Of a stretch of 58,871 nucleotides of DNA, positions 1 to 9,288 are shown one piece after another. The position numbers and the translations under genes were made by a program. The notes under the pieces were generated by a model. It did no database searches. It was not told the DNA's origin and saw nothing but the letters and a program-made list of their open reading frames with translations. Numbering within the stretch: position 1 is the first letter of the stretch; the number at the start of each line of letters is the position of its first letter. Source of the DNA: Reyranella sp. (GTDB lineage Bacteria; Pseudomonadota; Alphaproteobacteria; Reyranellales; Reyranellaceae); assembly GCA_019745575.1 (NCBI GenBank), contig JAIETA010000008.1, positions 1-58,871 on the forward strand, read 5' to 3'.

Positions 1-78
1 GAGGCGGGCTTGCTGGTGCAGACCGGCGATAACGTCCGCGAGCCGCAGAACCGCCGCGTCGAGATCGTCATCCAGTAG
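1..78 (+). CDS. C-terminal fragment of an OmpA-family protein (truncated by window start)
   Basis: Reads EAGLLVQTGDNVREPQNRRVEIVIQ* in frame 1; the NRRVEI ending is typical of OmpA C-terminal domains. Confidence 0.75.
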   Translation, partial: EAGLLVQTGDNVREPQNRRVEIVIQ

Positions 79-120
79 GACGGCTCGAAGCGTCAGTCTT
101 CGCCTAAAAGTCTCAAGGGA

Positions 121-152
121 CGGCCGGGTAAATCCCGGCCGTTTCTTTTTTC
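121..152 (+). terminator. Rho-independent terminator of the OmpA-like gene
   Basis: CGGCCGGG-TAAAT-CCCGGCCG perfect 8-bp stem followed by TTTCTTTTTTC. Confidence 0.9.
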
Positions 153-237
153 GGGCCGGCTATTCCGCCGGGCCCGTGCTTTTCGGGTTGGCGCGGCCGG
201 GAGCGGCCTCTATATCCGGGCGCAGGAGAACGCATTC

Positions 238-888
238 ATGTCGCAAGTATTGATGCCCAAGGCGACCGCCGTCTGGCTGGTCGAGAACACGACCCTAACC
301 TTCGATCAGATCTCGGCCTTCACCGGCCTGCATCCGCTCGAGGTCCAGGCGATCGCCGACGGCGAGGTGGCGGGCGGGATGACCGGGTTCGACCCCACGA
401 CCAACGGCCAGCTCACCAAGGAAGAGATCAAGCGCGCCGAGGCCGACCCCGAGGCGCGGCTGAAGCTCACGCCGCGTGACGTGCCGATGCCGGTCGCCCG
501 CTCCAAGGGGCCGCGTTACACGCCGGTGGCCAAGCGGCAGGACCGGCCCGACGCCATCGCCTGGCTGCTCAAGGTCCATCCCGAGCTGCAGGATTCGCAG
601 GTCGCCAAGCTCGTCGGTTCGACCAAGAGCACCGTCCAGTCGGTGCGCGACCGCTCGCACTGGAACATGCAGAACGTCCGGCCGCGCGATCCGGTCACGC
701 TGGGCTTGTGCATGCTGAAGGACCTCAACGACGCCGTCGACAAGGCGCGCCGCAAGGCCGCCCGCGAGGATGCGGCCAGGAAGAAGGCGCAGGCCAAGGC
801 CGGTGCGGACAAGGAGTCGGCCAAGGCCGCCGCCCTCGATCCGGCCGAAGCCGACCAGCCCGACCTCGGCGAAGCGTCACAAGGCTGA
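238..888 (+). CDS. trcR: DUF1013 family cell-cycle transcriptional regulator (TrcR-like)
   Basis: MSQVLMPKATAVWLVENTTLTFDQISAFTGLHPLEVQAIADGEVA... matches the conserved DUF1013 N-terminus; Ala/Lys-rich C-terminal tail. Confidence 0.85.
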   Translation: MSQVLMPKATAVWLVENTTLTFDQISAFTGLHPLEVQAIADGEVAGGMTGFDPTTNGQLTKEEIKRAEADPEARLKLTPRDVPMPVARSKGPRYTPVAKRQDRPDAIAWLLKVHPELQDSQVAKLVGSTKSTVQSVRDRSHWNMQNVRPRDPVTLGLCMLKDLNDAVDKARRKAAREDAARKKAQAKAGADKESAKAAALDPAEADQPDLGEASQG

Positions 889-999
889 CGCCTCCGCCAA
901 CTTCGCGCTCGCCTTCCCGCGCGAAGATCGGCAGACTGCCGCCAGGTTGAACGGCGCCGGCAGCGCGCCGACCGACAAATGCGTGGAGGAGGGAACATC

Positions 1000-2025
1000 A
1001 TGACTCGACTGACGGGAGCTATTTTCGCGGCCGGCACATTCCTGGCCCTCGCGCTGGCGGGCGGCGCCGGTGCGCAGCAGGCCGCGACCGAACTTCGCTA
1101 TACCACCGGCGCGCCGGAGAAGACGCCGTGGGTGACGCCGCAGCTGCGCCGCTTCGAGCAGGACATTGTCGAGGAGAGCGGCGGCAAGCTCAAGATTTCG
1201 TCGTTCATCAACGCCCAGCTCGGCAACGAGCAGGATACGGTGCAGCAGGTGGCGCGCGGCCGCATCGACATGGGCGGCTTCTCCAACGGCGCCGTGGCGC
1301 TGCTGGCCCCCGAACTGGCGCTGCTCGGCCTGCCGTTCTTCTTCAAGTCGACCGCCGAGCAGGATTGCACGGTCGACGCTATGACCAAGCCGGTCTCGGA
1401 CCTGCTGGCCAAGAAGGGCGTGAAGTTCCTCGGCTGGACCGAGGTCGGCACCGCCGACATCGTCGGCAAGAAGCCGTTCCTCGTGCCGGCCGACGTCAAG
1501 GGACTGAAGGCCGCTTCGGCCGCCAACAAGGTGTCGGCGACGATGTGGGCGACGCTGGGCGCCAACCCGACGCCGATCGGCATCACCGAAATCGCCTCGG
1601 CCTTCCAGACCGGACTCACGGACGTCAACTCGACGGTCGTGACCTTCTACCTGCCGTCGGGCCTGGCCAAGGTGGCGCCCGTGCTGTCGCGCGTCGAACT
1701 CGCGGACGCGCCGGGCATCATCCTCATCAACAAGGGTGTCTACGACAAGCTGCCGGCCGCCGAGCGCGCCGCGCTCGACAAGGCGGTCGCCCGCCGCAGC
1801 GCCACGCAGTTGCGCCAGGAGATCCGCGGCTTCGAGGCCGCGCTGCGCGACATGCATGTGAAGGCCGGCGGCACCATCGCCACGCCGACGCCCGAGCAGC
1901 GCGAGCTGTGGCGCAAGGCGCTGCAGCCGGCCTGGCCCAAGATGGTGCAGGAGGTGGGCGGCGACGCTCCGAACTTCTACAAGCAGATGGAAGCCGCCCG
2001 CGCGAGTTGCGACAAGAAGAGCTAA
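1000..2025 (+). CDS. dctP: TRAP transporter substrate-binding protein (DctP family)
   Basis: Signal peptide MTRLTGAIFAAGTFLALALAGGAGAQQ; DctP-like fold; followed by DctQ and DctM. ATG at 1000 preceded by GGAGGAGGGA, so preferred over the ORF-track start at 979. Confidence 0.85.
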   Translation: MTRLTGAIFAAGTFLALALAGGAGAQQAATELRYTTGAPEKTPWVTPQLRRFEQDIVEESGGKLKISSFINAQLGNEQDTVQQVARGRIDMGGFSNGAVALLAPELALLGLPFFFKSTAEQDCTVDAMTKPVSDLLAKKGVKFLGWTEVGTADIVGKKPFLVPADVKGLKAASAANKVSATMWATLGANPTPIGITEIASAFQTGLTDVNSTVVTFYLPSGLAKVAPVLSRVELADAPGIILINKGVYDKLPAAERAALDKAVARRSATQLRQEIRGFEAALRDMHVKAGGTIATPTPEQRELWRKALQPAWPKMVQEVGGDAPNFYKQMEAARASCDKKS

Positions 2026-2034
2026 GCGCGTTCC

Positions 2035-2598
2035 GTGACCGACACGCCGATGGCAGCCGCGCCGCCCGCCGCGGTGCGGATGCTGGCGGTCTGGCACCGT
2101 GTCGAGTGCTGGCTCGCCGTCGTGTGCTTCTCGTTCATTGCGGTGATCCTCGTTCTCGACGTCCTGGGCCGCGAGGCGCTGGCGCCCTTCCTGAATTTGA
2201 TCGGCGTTGACATCGGACCGACCGGCATCTTCGCGTCGCAACGCTTTGCGATCTATGCCCTGGTCGTCGGCAGCTTTGCCGGTATCGGCATCGCCACTGC
2301 CACCGGCAGCCATCTGGTGCCGCGTGTCGCCTTCGGCTGGGTGCCGAAGGCGTTCGGTCCGACGATGGATCGGATCGCCGATCTGTTCACCGGCTGCTTC
2401 CTGGTCGCCGTCGCCTACTACGGCGTCAAGTTCGTCGAAGTGACCTACAGCATCGACCTGCGCGCGCCCGTCCTCGACTGGGTGGTGTGGCCGTTCCAGA
2501 TCGCCATTCCGCTCGGCTTCTTCTCAGCCGCCTGCCGCTACTTCATCTATGCGGTCTGGCCGGCACTCAGGCCCCAGCTGCCGGAGTTCCAGGAGTGA
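2035..2598 (+). CDS. dctQ: TRAP transporter small permease (DctQ)
   Basis: Four-TM small protein between DctP and DctM. Confidence 0.8.
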   Translation: MTDTPMAAAPPAAVRMLAVWHRVECWLAVVCFSFIAVILVLDVLGREALAPFLNLIGVDIGPTGIFASQRFAIYALVVGSFAGIGIATATGSHLVPRVAFGWVPKAFGPTMDRIADLFTGCFLVAVAYYGVKFVEVTYSIDLRAPVLDWVVWPFQIAIPLGFFSAACRYFIYAVWPALRPQLPEFQE

Positions 2599-3869
2599 AC
2601 ACGGTCCTCCTTCTTGGCATCGTTGGGCTGCTGCTTTTCCTGCGCCAGCCGCTGCTCGTCATCCTGCTGTCGGCGACCGCCTTCATCCATCTCGTCTGGG
2701 GCAAGGGCGACCTCGAGTACATCGTCGAGGACATGTGGATCGGCCTCGACAAGGAACTGATCCTGTCGATTCCGCTGTTCATCCTGTGCGGCAATGTCAT
2801 GACGCGCGGCTCGATCGCCCAGCGCCTGATCAACCTTTTGGCGGCGATCACGCGACCGTTGCCGGGCGGCATGGCCGTGGCCTGCGTGCTGGCCTGCGCC
2901 GTGTTCGCCGCCATCTCCGGCTCGTCGATCGTCACCATGCTGGCGATCGGATCGGTGATGTTCCCGGCGATGCGGCAGGCCGGCTACGATCTCAAGTTCA
3001 CCCTGGGCGCCATCATGTCGGGCGGAACGCTCGGCATCATCATCCCGCCGTCGATCCCGATGATCATCTATGGTCTCGTCACCGAGACGTCGATCGTCGA
3101 CCTGTTCGCCGCGGGCTTCGGGCCCGGCATCCTGCTGACGGTGGCGATGTCGGCCTACGCCATCTGGTTCAACCGCAAACGTCCCGCCGAATCCTTCAGT
3201 GTCGACGAGTTTATGACGGCTTTCGCGCGCGGCATCTGGGCGCTGATGATGCCGGTGATCATGCTGGGCGGCATCTACAGCGGCTTTTTCACCGCCACCG
3301 AGGCCGCCGCCGTGGCGCTGGCCTACGCCATGGTCGTCGAGATCTTCGTGCACAAGGAGCTGAAGTTCCGCGACTTCTACAATGTCGTGCTCGAGGCCTC
3401 AAAGCTCGGCGGCTCGCTGTTTCCCGTGCTGGCCGTGGCGCTCAGCCTCAACATCATCCTGATCGAGCACCGCGTCCCGCAGGGCATGGTGGCCTTCATG
3501 CAGGGCTACATCGACAGCCCGGTGATGTTCATGCTGATCATCAACGTCCTGCTGCTGATCGTCGGCTGCCTGATGACCACTGGCGAGGCCATTCTGGTGC
3601 TGGCGCCGCTGCTGGCGCCGGTCGCCGCCGCCTACGGCTACGACAAGGTGCTGTTCGGCGTGATCATGATCCTGAACCTCGAGATCGGCTATCTGACGCC
3701 GCCGGTCGGGCTCAACCTGATCGTGGCGATGAGCGCCTTCAAACAGCCGTTCGGCCTGCTGTGCCGCGCGGCCATCCCGTTCATCCTGATCATGATGGTC
3801 TGCCTGTTCATCGTCGTCTGGCAGCCCTGGATCGCGATGTATTTCGTGGACGGCAGGCTCTGGAACTGA
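2595..3869 (+). CDS. dctM: TRAP transporter large permease (DctM)
   Basis: IPLFILCGNVMTRG, GGTLGIIIPPSIPMIIYG motifs; GTG start at 2595 overlaps the DctQ stop (GTGA). Confidence 0.9.
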   Translation: MNTVLLLGIVGLLLFLRQPLLVILLSATAFIHLVWGKGDLEYIVEDMWIGLDKELILSIPLFILCGNVMTRGSIAQRLINLLAAITRPLPGGMAVACVLACAVFAAISGSSIVTMLAIGSVMFPAMRQAGYDLKFTLGAIMSGGTLGIIIPPSIPMIIYGLVTETSIVDLFAAGFGPGILLTVAMSAYAIWFNRKRPAESFSVDEFMTAFARGIWALMMPVIMLGGIYSGFFTATEAAAVALAYAMVVEIFVHKELKFRDFYNVVLEASKLGGSLFPVLAVALSLNIILIEHRVPQGMVAFMQGYIDSPVMFMLIINVLLLIVGCLMTTGEAILVLAPLLAPVAAAYGYDKVLFGVIMILNLEIGYLTPPVGLNLIVAMSAFKQPFGLLCRAAIPFILIMMVCLFIVVWQPWIAMYFVDGRLWN

Positions 3870-3870
3870 G

Positions 3871-4863
3871 CTAGACCGTCATCATCACCTTGCCGACATG
3901 ATCGGCGCGCTCCAGCTCGGCGTGCGCCGCCGCGGCCTCGCGCAGCGGGAAGGTCTTGTAGATGATGGGCTTCACCTGGCTGCTTTCGAGCAGCGGCCAG
4001 ACCTTGTCCTTGAGGCCCTGCGCCATGCGGGCCTTGTTGGCGACGCTCTGCGGCCGGAGCGTCGAGCCGGTGAGGGTAAGGCGATTGACCATCAGGATTC
4101 CGGCGCTGATCGTGGCGACAGGTCCGAGTTGGACGGCGATCACGACGCAGCGGCCGTCCTGCTTCAAGAGCTGGAGGTTCTTCGGCAGATAGTCGCCGGC
4201 CACCATGTCGAGCACGACGTCGACGCCGCCTGACAGCTTCTTCACCTCGGCCGCCCAGTCGTTGTCCTTGTAGAGCACGGCATGATCGGCGCCGAGTGCC
4301 GTCACGGCCGCCGCCTTCTCGGGGCTGCGCACGGTCGTGAAGACAGTGGCGCCAAAAGCCTTGGCGAGCTGGATCGCCGTCGTTCCGATGCCGCTGGCCC
4401 CGCCATGGATCAGCACCGCCTCGCCCGACTTGAGCTGGCCGCGCTCGAAGAGGTTGTGCCAGACGGTGAAGTAGTTCTCGGGCAGTGCCGCGGCCCGCAG
4501 CATGTCGAAGCCCTTGGGCACCGGCAGGCACTGCGGCGCGGGCGTGGTGCAGTATTCGGCGTAGGAGCCACCCGGTGTCAGCGCACAGACAGGGTCGCCC
4601 ACCTTCCAGCCGGTGACGCCCTCGCCGACGGCTGCGACGGTGCCGGCGGCCTCGAGGCCCGGCAGGTCGGAAGCGCCCGGCGGCGGCGGGTAGAGGCCAG
4701 CGCGCTGAGCAATGTCGGGTCGGTTGACGGCCGTCGCCGCGACCTTGATCAGGATCTCACCGGCCTTGGGAACGGGCAGCGGCCGCGTCGCCGGCACCAG
4801 CACTTCCGGCCCGCCCGGCTTGCTGATCTCGACGCAGGTCATGGTTGCGGGAAGAGCGCTCAT
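3871..4863 (-). CDS. NAD(P)H quinone oxidoreductase, PIG3/zinc-type MDR family
   Basis: MTCVEISKPGGPEVL, VLIHGGASGIGTTAIQLAKAFGATVFTTV nucleotide-binding motif. Confidence 0.88.
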   Translation of the reverse strand: MSALPATMTCVEISKPGGPEVLVPATRPLPVPKAGEILIKVAATAVNRPDIAQRAGLYPPPPGASDLPGLEAAGTVAAVGEGVTGWKVGDPVCALTPGGSYAEYCTTPAPQCLPVPKGFDMLRAAALPENYFTVWHNLFERGQLKSGEAVLIHGGASGIGTTAIQLAKAFGATVFTTVRSPEKAAAVTALGADHAVLYKDNDWAAEVKKLSGGVDVVLDMVAGDYLPKNLQLLKQDGRCVVIAVQLGPVATISAGILMVNRLTLTGSTLRPQSVANKARMAQGLKDKVWPLLESSQVKPIIYKTFPLREAAAAHAELERADHVGKVMMTV

Positions 4864-4929
4864 GGTCGGCCTTTCGAAGGGATGGGAGCAATGCTACGTC
4901 TCCCTTAGACGCTTCCGCGGAGCCGCGCC

Positions 4930-5118
4930 ATGGCCTTTGAGTTGGACGATCTCGATCCCCGGCAGAAGAAAACGCAACGCCTGAATCTCGACCCGCTGTC
5001 GATCGAGGAGCTTCGGGAGTATGTCGAAGCCTTGAAAGCCGAGATCGACCGGGTCGACGAGAAGATCAAGGCCAAGCAGAGCCATGCCGCCGCCGCCGCG
5101 TCGTTTTTCAAGAAGTGA
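4930..5118 (+). CDS. DUF1192 family small protein
   Basis: MAFELDDLDPRQKK...LDPLSIEELREYVEALKAEIDRV is DUF1192-like. Confidence 0.75.
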   Translation: MAFELDDLDPRQKKTQRLNLDPLSIEELREYVEALKAEIDRVDEKIKAKQSHAAAAASFFKK

Positions 5119-6422
5119 GGGCCGTCGTGGTCGATGCCAAGTTCCTGAGGCCCGATACGCTGGCGTTGCACGCCGGCCAGCATCCCGATCCCGTCACCGG
5201 GGCACGGGCCGTGCCGATCTACCAGACGACGTCGTTCGTCTTTCGCGATGTCGACCATGCCGCCAGCCTGTTCAACCTGGAGGTCGGTGGCCACATCTAT
5301 AGCCGTATCTCCAATCCGACCGTGGCCGTGTTCGAGGAGCGGGTCGCGGCGATGGAGGAGGGATCGGGGGCACTCGCCACGTCGAGCGGTCAGGCGGCGC
5401 TTCACATCGCCATTGCCACCCTGATGGGCGCCGGCGGCCACATCGTCGCCTCGACGTCGCTTTACGGCGGCACGCGCAACATGCTGGCGTTGACGCTGCC
5501 GCGCTTCGGCATCTCCACGACCTTCGTCCAGCCGAACGACCATGACGGCTTTGCCCGCGCGATCCGTCCGGAAACGCGGCTGGTATTGGGCGAGACCATT
5601 GGCAATCCGGGCGGCGAGGTACTCGATATACCGGCCATCGCGGCGATCGCCCATGCCGCCGGCGTGCCGCTCATGATCGACAACACCTTCGCCTCGCCGA
5701 TCCTCTGCCGGCCGCTGACGCTCGGCGCCGACATCGTCTTTCATTCTGCCACCAAGTTCATCGGTGGCCACGGCGTGGCGATCGGCGGCGTGATCGTCGA
5801 ATCGGGTCGCTTCGACTGGGAACGCTCCGGCAAGTTCCCGACTCTGACCGAGCCCTACGCGGGCTACCATGGCATCGACTTCGCCGAGGAGTTCGGCCCG
5901 CACGCCTTCATCATGCGGGCGCGGACCGAGGGCGTGCGCGATTTCGGTTGCTGCATGGCGCCGCAGACGGCGTTCTATCTGCTGCAGGGGCTGGAGACGT
6001 TGCCGCTGCGCGTCGCCCGGCACGTGGAGAACGCCCGCAAGGTTATGGCTTTTCTGAAGACCAATCCGGCGGTCGAGCGGATTGCCTCGCCGGAACTGCC
6101 CGGCCATCCCGACCATGCGCTGGCACAGAGACTGCTGCCCAAAGGCACCGGATCGATCTTCAGCTTCGACATCAAGGGCGGTCGCGACGCCGGCCGCCGG
6201 TTCATCGAGCGGCTAAAGCTCTTCTCCCATCTCGCCAACGTGGGCGACGCCAAGTCGCTGGTCATCCACCCGGCGACGACCACGCACGCCCAGCTCGACG
6301 CAGAAGCCCTGAAACAGGCCGGCATCGGCGAGGGCATGATCCGGCTCTCGGTCGGCCTGGAGGACCCGGACGATCTGCTGGACGATCTCGGGCAGGCGCT
6401 GCGCGCCGCACACAAGGCCTGA
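5115..6422 (+). CDS. O-acetylhomoserine aminocarboxypropyltransferase/sulfhydrylase-like PLP enzyme
   Basis: Cys/Met metabolism PLP family: TLALHAGQHPDPVTGARAVPIYQTTSFVF, SATKFIGGHG PLP-Lys motif. Confidence 0.85.
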   Translation: MRAVVVDAKFLRPDTLALHAGQHPDPVTGARAVPIYQTTSFVFRDVDHAASLFNLEVGGHIYSRISNPTVAVFEERVAAMEEGSGALATSSGQAALHIAIATLMGAGGHIVASTSLYGGTRNMLALTLPRFGISTTFVQPNDHDGFARAIRPETRLVLGETIGNPGGEVLDIPAIAAIAHAAGVPLMIDNTFASPILCRPLTLGADIVFHSATKFIGGHGVAIGGVIVESGRFDWERSGKFPTLTEPYAGYHGIDFAEEFGPHAFIMRARTEGVRDFGCCMAPQTAFYLLQGLETLPLRVARHVENARKVMAFLKTNPAVERIASPELPGHPDHALAQRLLPKGTGSIFSFDIKGGRDAGRRFIERLKLFSHLANVGDAKSLVIHPATTTHAQLDAEALKQAGIGEGMIRLSVGLEDPDDLLDDLGQALRAAHKA

Positions 6423-6424
6423 CC

Positions 6425-7213
6425 ATGAAACTCACAGTCGACGGCCGCGCCGTTTTTGCCACGACGGGCGGTGCTGCCTTCGATCCGGCGCGGCCGACGG
6501 TCGTCTTTCTTCATGGCGCCGGTTTCGACCGCACGGTCTGGCGCCTTCAGAGCCGCTGGTTCGCCCACCATGGCCGGAGCGTGCTCGCCGTCGATTTTCC
6601 CGGCCACGGCTGGTCCGACGGGCCGGCGCTGGCCGGTATCGCCGCCATGGCCGACTGGGTCGCCAAGGTGATCGAGGCCGCCGGGCTGGAAACGGCGGCG
6701 CTGGTTGGTCACTCGATGGGCGCTCTTGTGGCGCTCGACGCAGCGGCGCGCCATGCCGGCAAGGTACGCGCTCTGGCACTCTGCGGCGTCGCAACGGAGA
6801 TGCCGGTGCATCCGGAGATGCTGGAATCCGCCAGCGCCGGCACGCTCAAGGTCCAGCAACTGATGACCTTCTGGGGATTGGGCAACGCGTTGCACAAGGG
6901 CGGTATGGTCTCGCCGGGCCTGTGGCTGCGGGCCGAGTCGCTGGCCATCTTGTCGGCCAACAAGCCGGGCGTCATCCACACCGACCTGGCCGCCTGCAAC
7001 GTCTACAAGGACGCGCTGGCACGCGCTGGCGAGGTGAAGTGTCCAACGGCGTTGGTGCTGGGCGACAGCGATCTGATGACGCCTGCCGCCAAGGCCAAGG
7101 CCCTGGCCGCAGCCATCCCCGGCGCCAGGATCACCGTGATCGCCGACTGCGGGCACTTCATGATGGTCGAACGGCCCGACGAGACTCTGGAGGCATTGAA
7201 AGCCTGTGTCTGA
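6425..7213 (+). CDS. alpha/beta hydrolase
   Basis: FLHGAGFDRTVW, LVGHSMGALVAL nucleophile elbow, DCGHFMMVERPD. Confidence 0.85.
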   Translation: MKLTVDGRAVFATTGGAAFDPARPTVVFLHGAGFDRTVWRLQSRWFAHHGRSVLAVDFPGHGWSDGPALAGIAAMADWVAKVIEAAGLETAALVGHSMGALVALDAAARHAGKVRALALCGVATEMPVHPEMLESASAGTLKVQQLMTFWGLGNALHKGGMVSPGLWLRAESLAILSANKPGVIHTDLAACNVYKDALARAGEVKCPTALVLGDSDLMTPAAKAKALAAAIPGARITVIADCGHFMMVERPDETLEALKACV

Positions 7214-7958
7214 GCGCGTTGCCCAGTCAAGAGTGGCGCTCGTCACCGGCTCGACCTCGGGCATCGGTGAGGCCATCGCCCGGCGCCTGGCCCGCGACGG
7301 CTACCGTCTGGCGGTGCATGGCCGCCGGTCGGCCGACGCCGGGGCCAAGCTCGCGGCCGAGCTGCCGGGCGCCAGTCACCACCAGGCGGATCTCGCCGAT
7401 GTGGCGCGCGCCGGCGAACTGGTGCGGGCCGTGATTGCCCATCACGGCCGCCTCGACGTGCTGGTGAACAATGCCGGCGAGGCGGCACGGTTTCCGCACG
7501 CCGACCTCAAGGCCGCGACGCCCGAAGTCTGGCGACGCATGATGGACGTCAACCTGATCGCGCCCTGGATGCTGATCGCCGAGGCCGAAGTGGCGCTGCG
7601 GCAATCGGCGGAGAGCGGCCGGCCGGCCGCCATCGTCAACATCGGCACCCATGCCGCAGTGCGACCCAAGGGCTCGTCGATCCCCTATGCCGCCGCCAAG
7701 GCCGCCCTGCATCATACCACGCGCCTGCTCGCCCTGACGCTCGGCCCCGCCATCCGGGTCAACTGCGTGGCGCCGGGCCTTGTCGACACACCGATGAGCG
7801 CCGGCTGGGAAGCGGCCTATGAACTGTGGAACACCCGATCGCCGATGAGGCGTCCGGCCCGGCCGGAGGATATTGCCGATCTGGTGGCCGCCCTCGTCGC
7901 CAACGACTACGTTACCGGAGAGATCGTCATCGCCGACGGTGGGTTGAACCTCACCTAG
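7206..7958 (+). CDS. SDR family oxidoreductase
   Basis: ALVTGSTSGIGEAIARRL; NNAGEA; PYAAAKAAL; GTG start overlapping the upstream gene. Confidence 0.88.
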   Translation: MSERVAQSRVALVTGSTSGIGEAIARRLARDGYRLAVHGRRSADAGAKLAAELPGASHHQADLADVARAGELVRAVIAHHGRLDVLVNNAGEAARFPHADLKAATPEVWRRMMDVNLIAPWMLIAEAEVALRQSAESGRPAAIVNIGTHAAVRPKGSSIPYAAAKAALHHTTRLLALTLGPAIRVNCVAPGLVDTPMSAGWEAAYELWNTRSPMRRPARPEDIADLVAALVANDYVTGEIVIADGGLNLT

Positions 7959-7976
7959 CCAGACACGGAGGAAGCC

Positions 7977-8804
7977 ATGAACGTCCAGACCTTGCCGCCC
8001 GGCTACAAGACCGCGCCGTGGACTCCGCCGGAGAAGATCACCGGCGCCATGCTCGCCGAGGCGTCGGCCAAGTTGATCGAGCTGCTGCGCATCCGCACCA
8101 ACCCGATCGGCATGCGCCTGTTCGAGGACCCGAAAGACATGGAGAAGATCCAGGGCCTGCGCAGGCCGACCGAGGGTTTCAAGTTCACCATGTGCCAGAT
8201 GGTGACGCAGTCGCGCTGGTACGGCTTCACCCTCGGCATCACCGTCGACAATACCCGCGGCGGTAATTGCGGTGGCGTGGTCGGCCTCAATCATCCCGGC
8301 GAGGGGTTCCTGTCGGGCGATCACATGAACGGCGTCTGGTTCGGCAACAAGGAGGCCTCGGCCGCGCATCAGGCGCAGATGCCGCGTGTGCCGGACGGCA
8401 AGTACAATGGCCTGGTCGTCTCGCCGCTGCGTTCGGCCCGGCTCGACCCGCCGGACATCTGCATGTTCTACGGCACGCCGGGGCAAATGATCTATTTCAT
8501 CAACGGCCTGCAGTATCACCGCTATCGTCGTTACGATTTCACGGTCACCGGCGAGAGTGCCTGTGCCGACTCGTGGGGCCGAGCGCTGGCGACCCGCCAG
8601 ACCTCGCTGTCGCTGCCCTGCTTCGCCGAGCGTCGCTATGGCGGCGTGGCCGACGACGAGCTGCTGATGGCCTGCCCGCCGGACGAGTTCCTGCGAGCCA
8701 TCGAGGGCATGGGGCATCTCGGCAAGAACGGGCTGCGCTATCCGTTCCCGCCCTACGGCGCGGTCATGGACCCGGCGCTCGGCATGGCCAAGAGCTACAG
8801 TTGA
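7977..8804 (+). CDS. DUF169 family protein
   Basis: C-rich DUF169-like sequence (MCQMV, NCGGVVGL, PPDICMFYGTPGQMIYFING, ESACAD, LPCFAERR). Confidence 0.65.
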   Translation: MNVQTLPPGYKTAPWTPPEKITGAMLAEASAKLIELLRIRTNPIGMRLFEDPKDMEKIQGLRRPTEGFKFTMCQMVTQSRWYGFTLGITVDNTRGGNCGGVVGLNHPGEGFLSGDHMNGVWFGNKEASAAHQAQMPRVPDGKYNGLVVSPLRSARLDPPDICMFYGTPGQMIYFINGLQYHRYRRYDFTVTGESACADSWGRALATRQTSLSLPCFAERRYGGVADDELLMACPPDEFLRAIEGMGHLGKNGLRYPFPPYGAVMDPALGMAKSYS

Positions 8805-8805
8805 G

Positions 8806-9288
8806 ATGCTCTACGTCGTCGCTTGGCCGGTTCTGGCCGAGGCCGATGACGTCGCCTTGAGGCGCCTGCGCGCGCAGTATCACCCCACGCAGGCGGACAT
8901 GATCGGTCCGCATTTCACGCTGGTGTTCGGCGTGCCGCTCGAGCATGAGGTGGCATTGCGCGCGGCGCTGGAGGCGGTCGAGCGCCGGCCGTTCTGGTTC
9001 ATGATCGACCGCATCGTGCGCAACGATCTCCATCTTTTCGCCGAGCCGTCCGACGGTGCCGCGGAACTGACCGAATTGTACGAGACTCTCAACTCGGTGC
9101 CGGGGACCATACCTTTTCAGCCGCACATCACGCTGGGCCTGTTCAGCCACGCCGCCGAGGCGGAGCAGGTGGCGCGCATCGTCGGCCGCCAGCATCTGCC
9201 GATCCGCGGCCGGATCGCGGAGCTCGCGCTGCTGCGCCTAGAGGGTGAAAGGGTCGACACCCTCGCCACCCGCCGCCTCGCTGCATGA
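8806..9288 (+). CDS. 2'-5' RNA ligase/cyclic phosphodiesterase superfamily protein
   Basis: Two HxT-type motifs: PHFTLVFG and PHITLGLF. Confidence 0.8.
   Translation: MLYVVAWPVLAEADDVALRRLRAQYHPTQADMIGPHFTLVFGVPLEHEVALRAALEAVERRPFWFMIDRIVRNDLHLFAEPSDGAAELTELYETLNSVPGTIPFQPHITLGLFSHAAEAEQVARIVGRQHLPIRGRIAELALLRLEGERVDTLATRRLAA

Noticed and set aside
877-2313. 478-aa minus-strand ORF
   Set aside because: Antisense to TRAP dctP/dctQ; biased composition.
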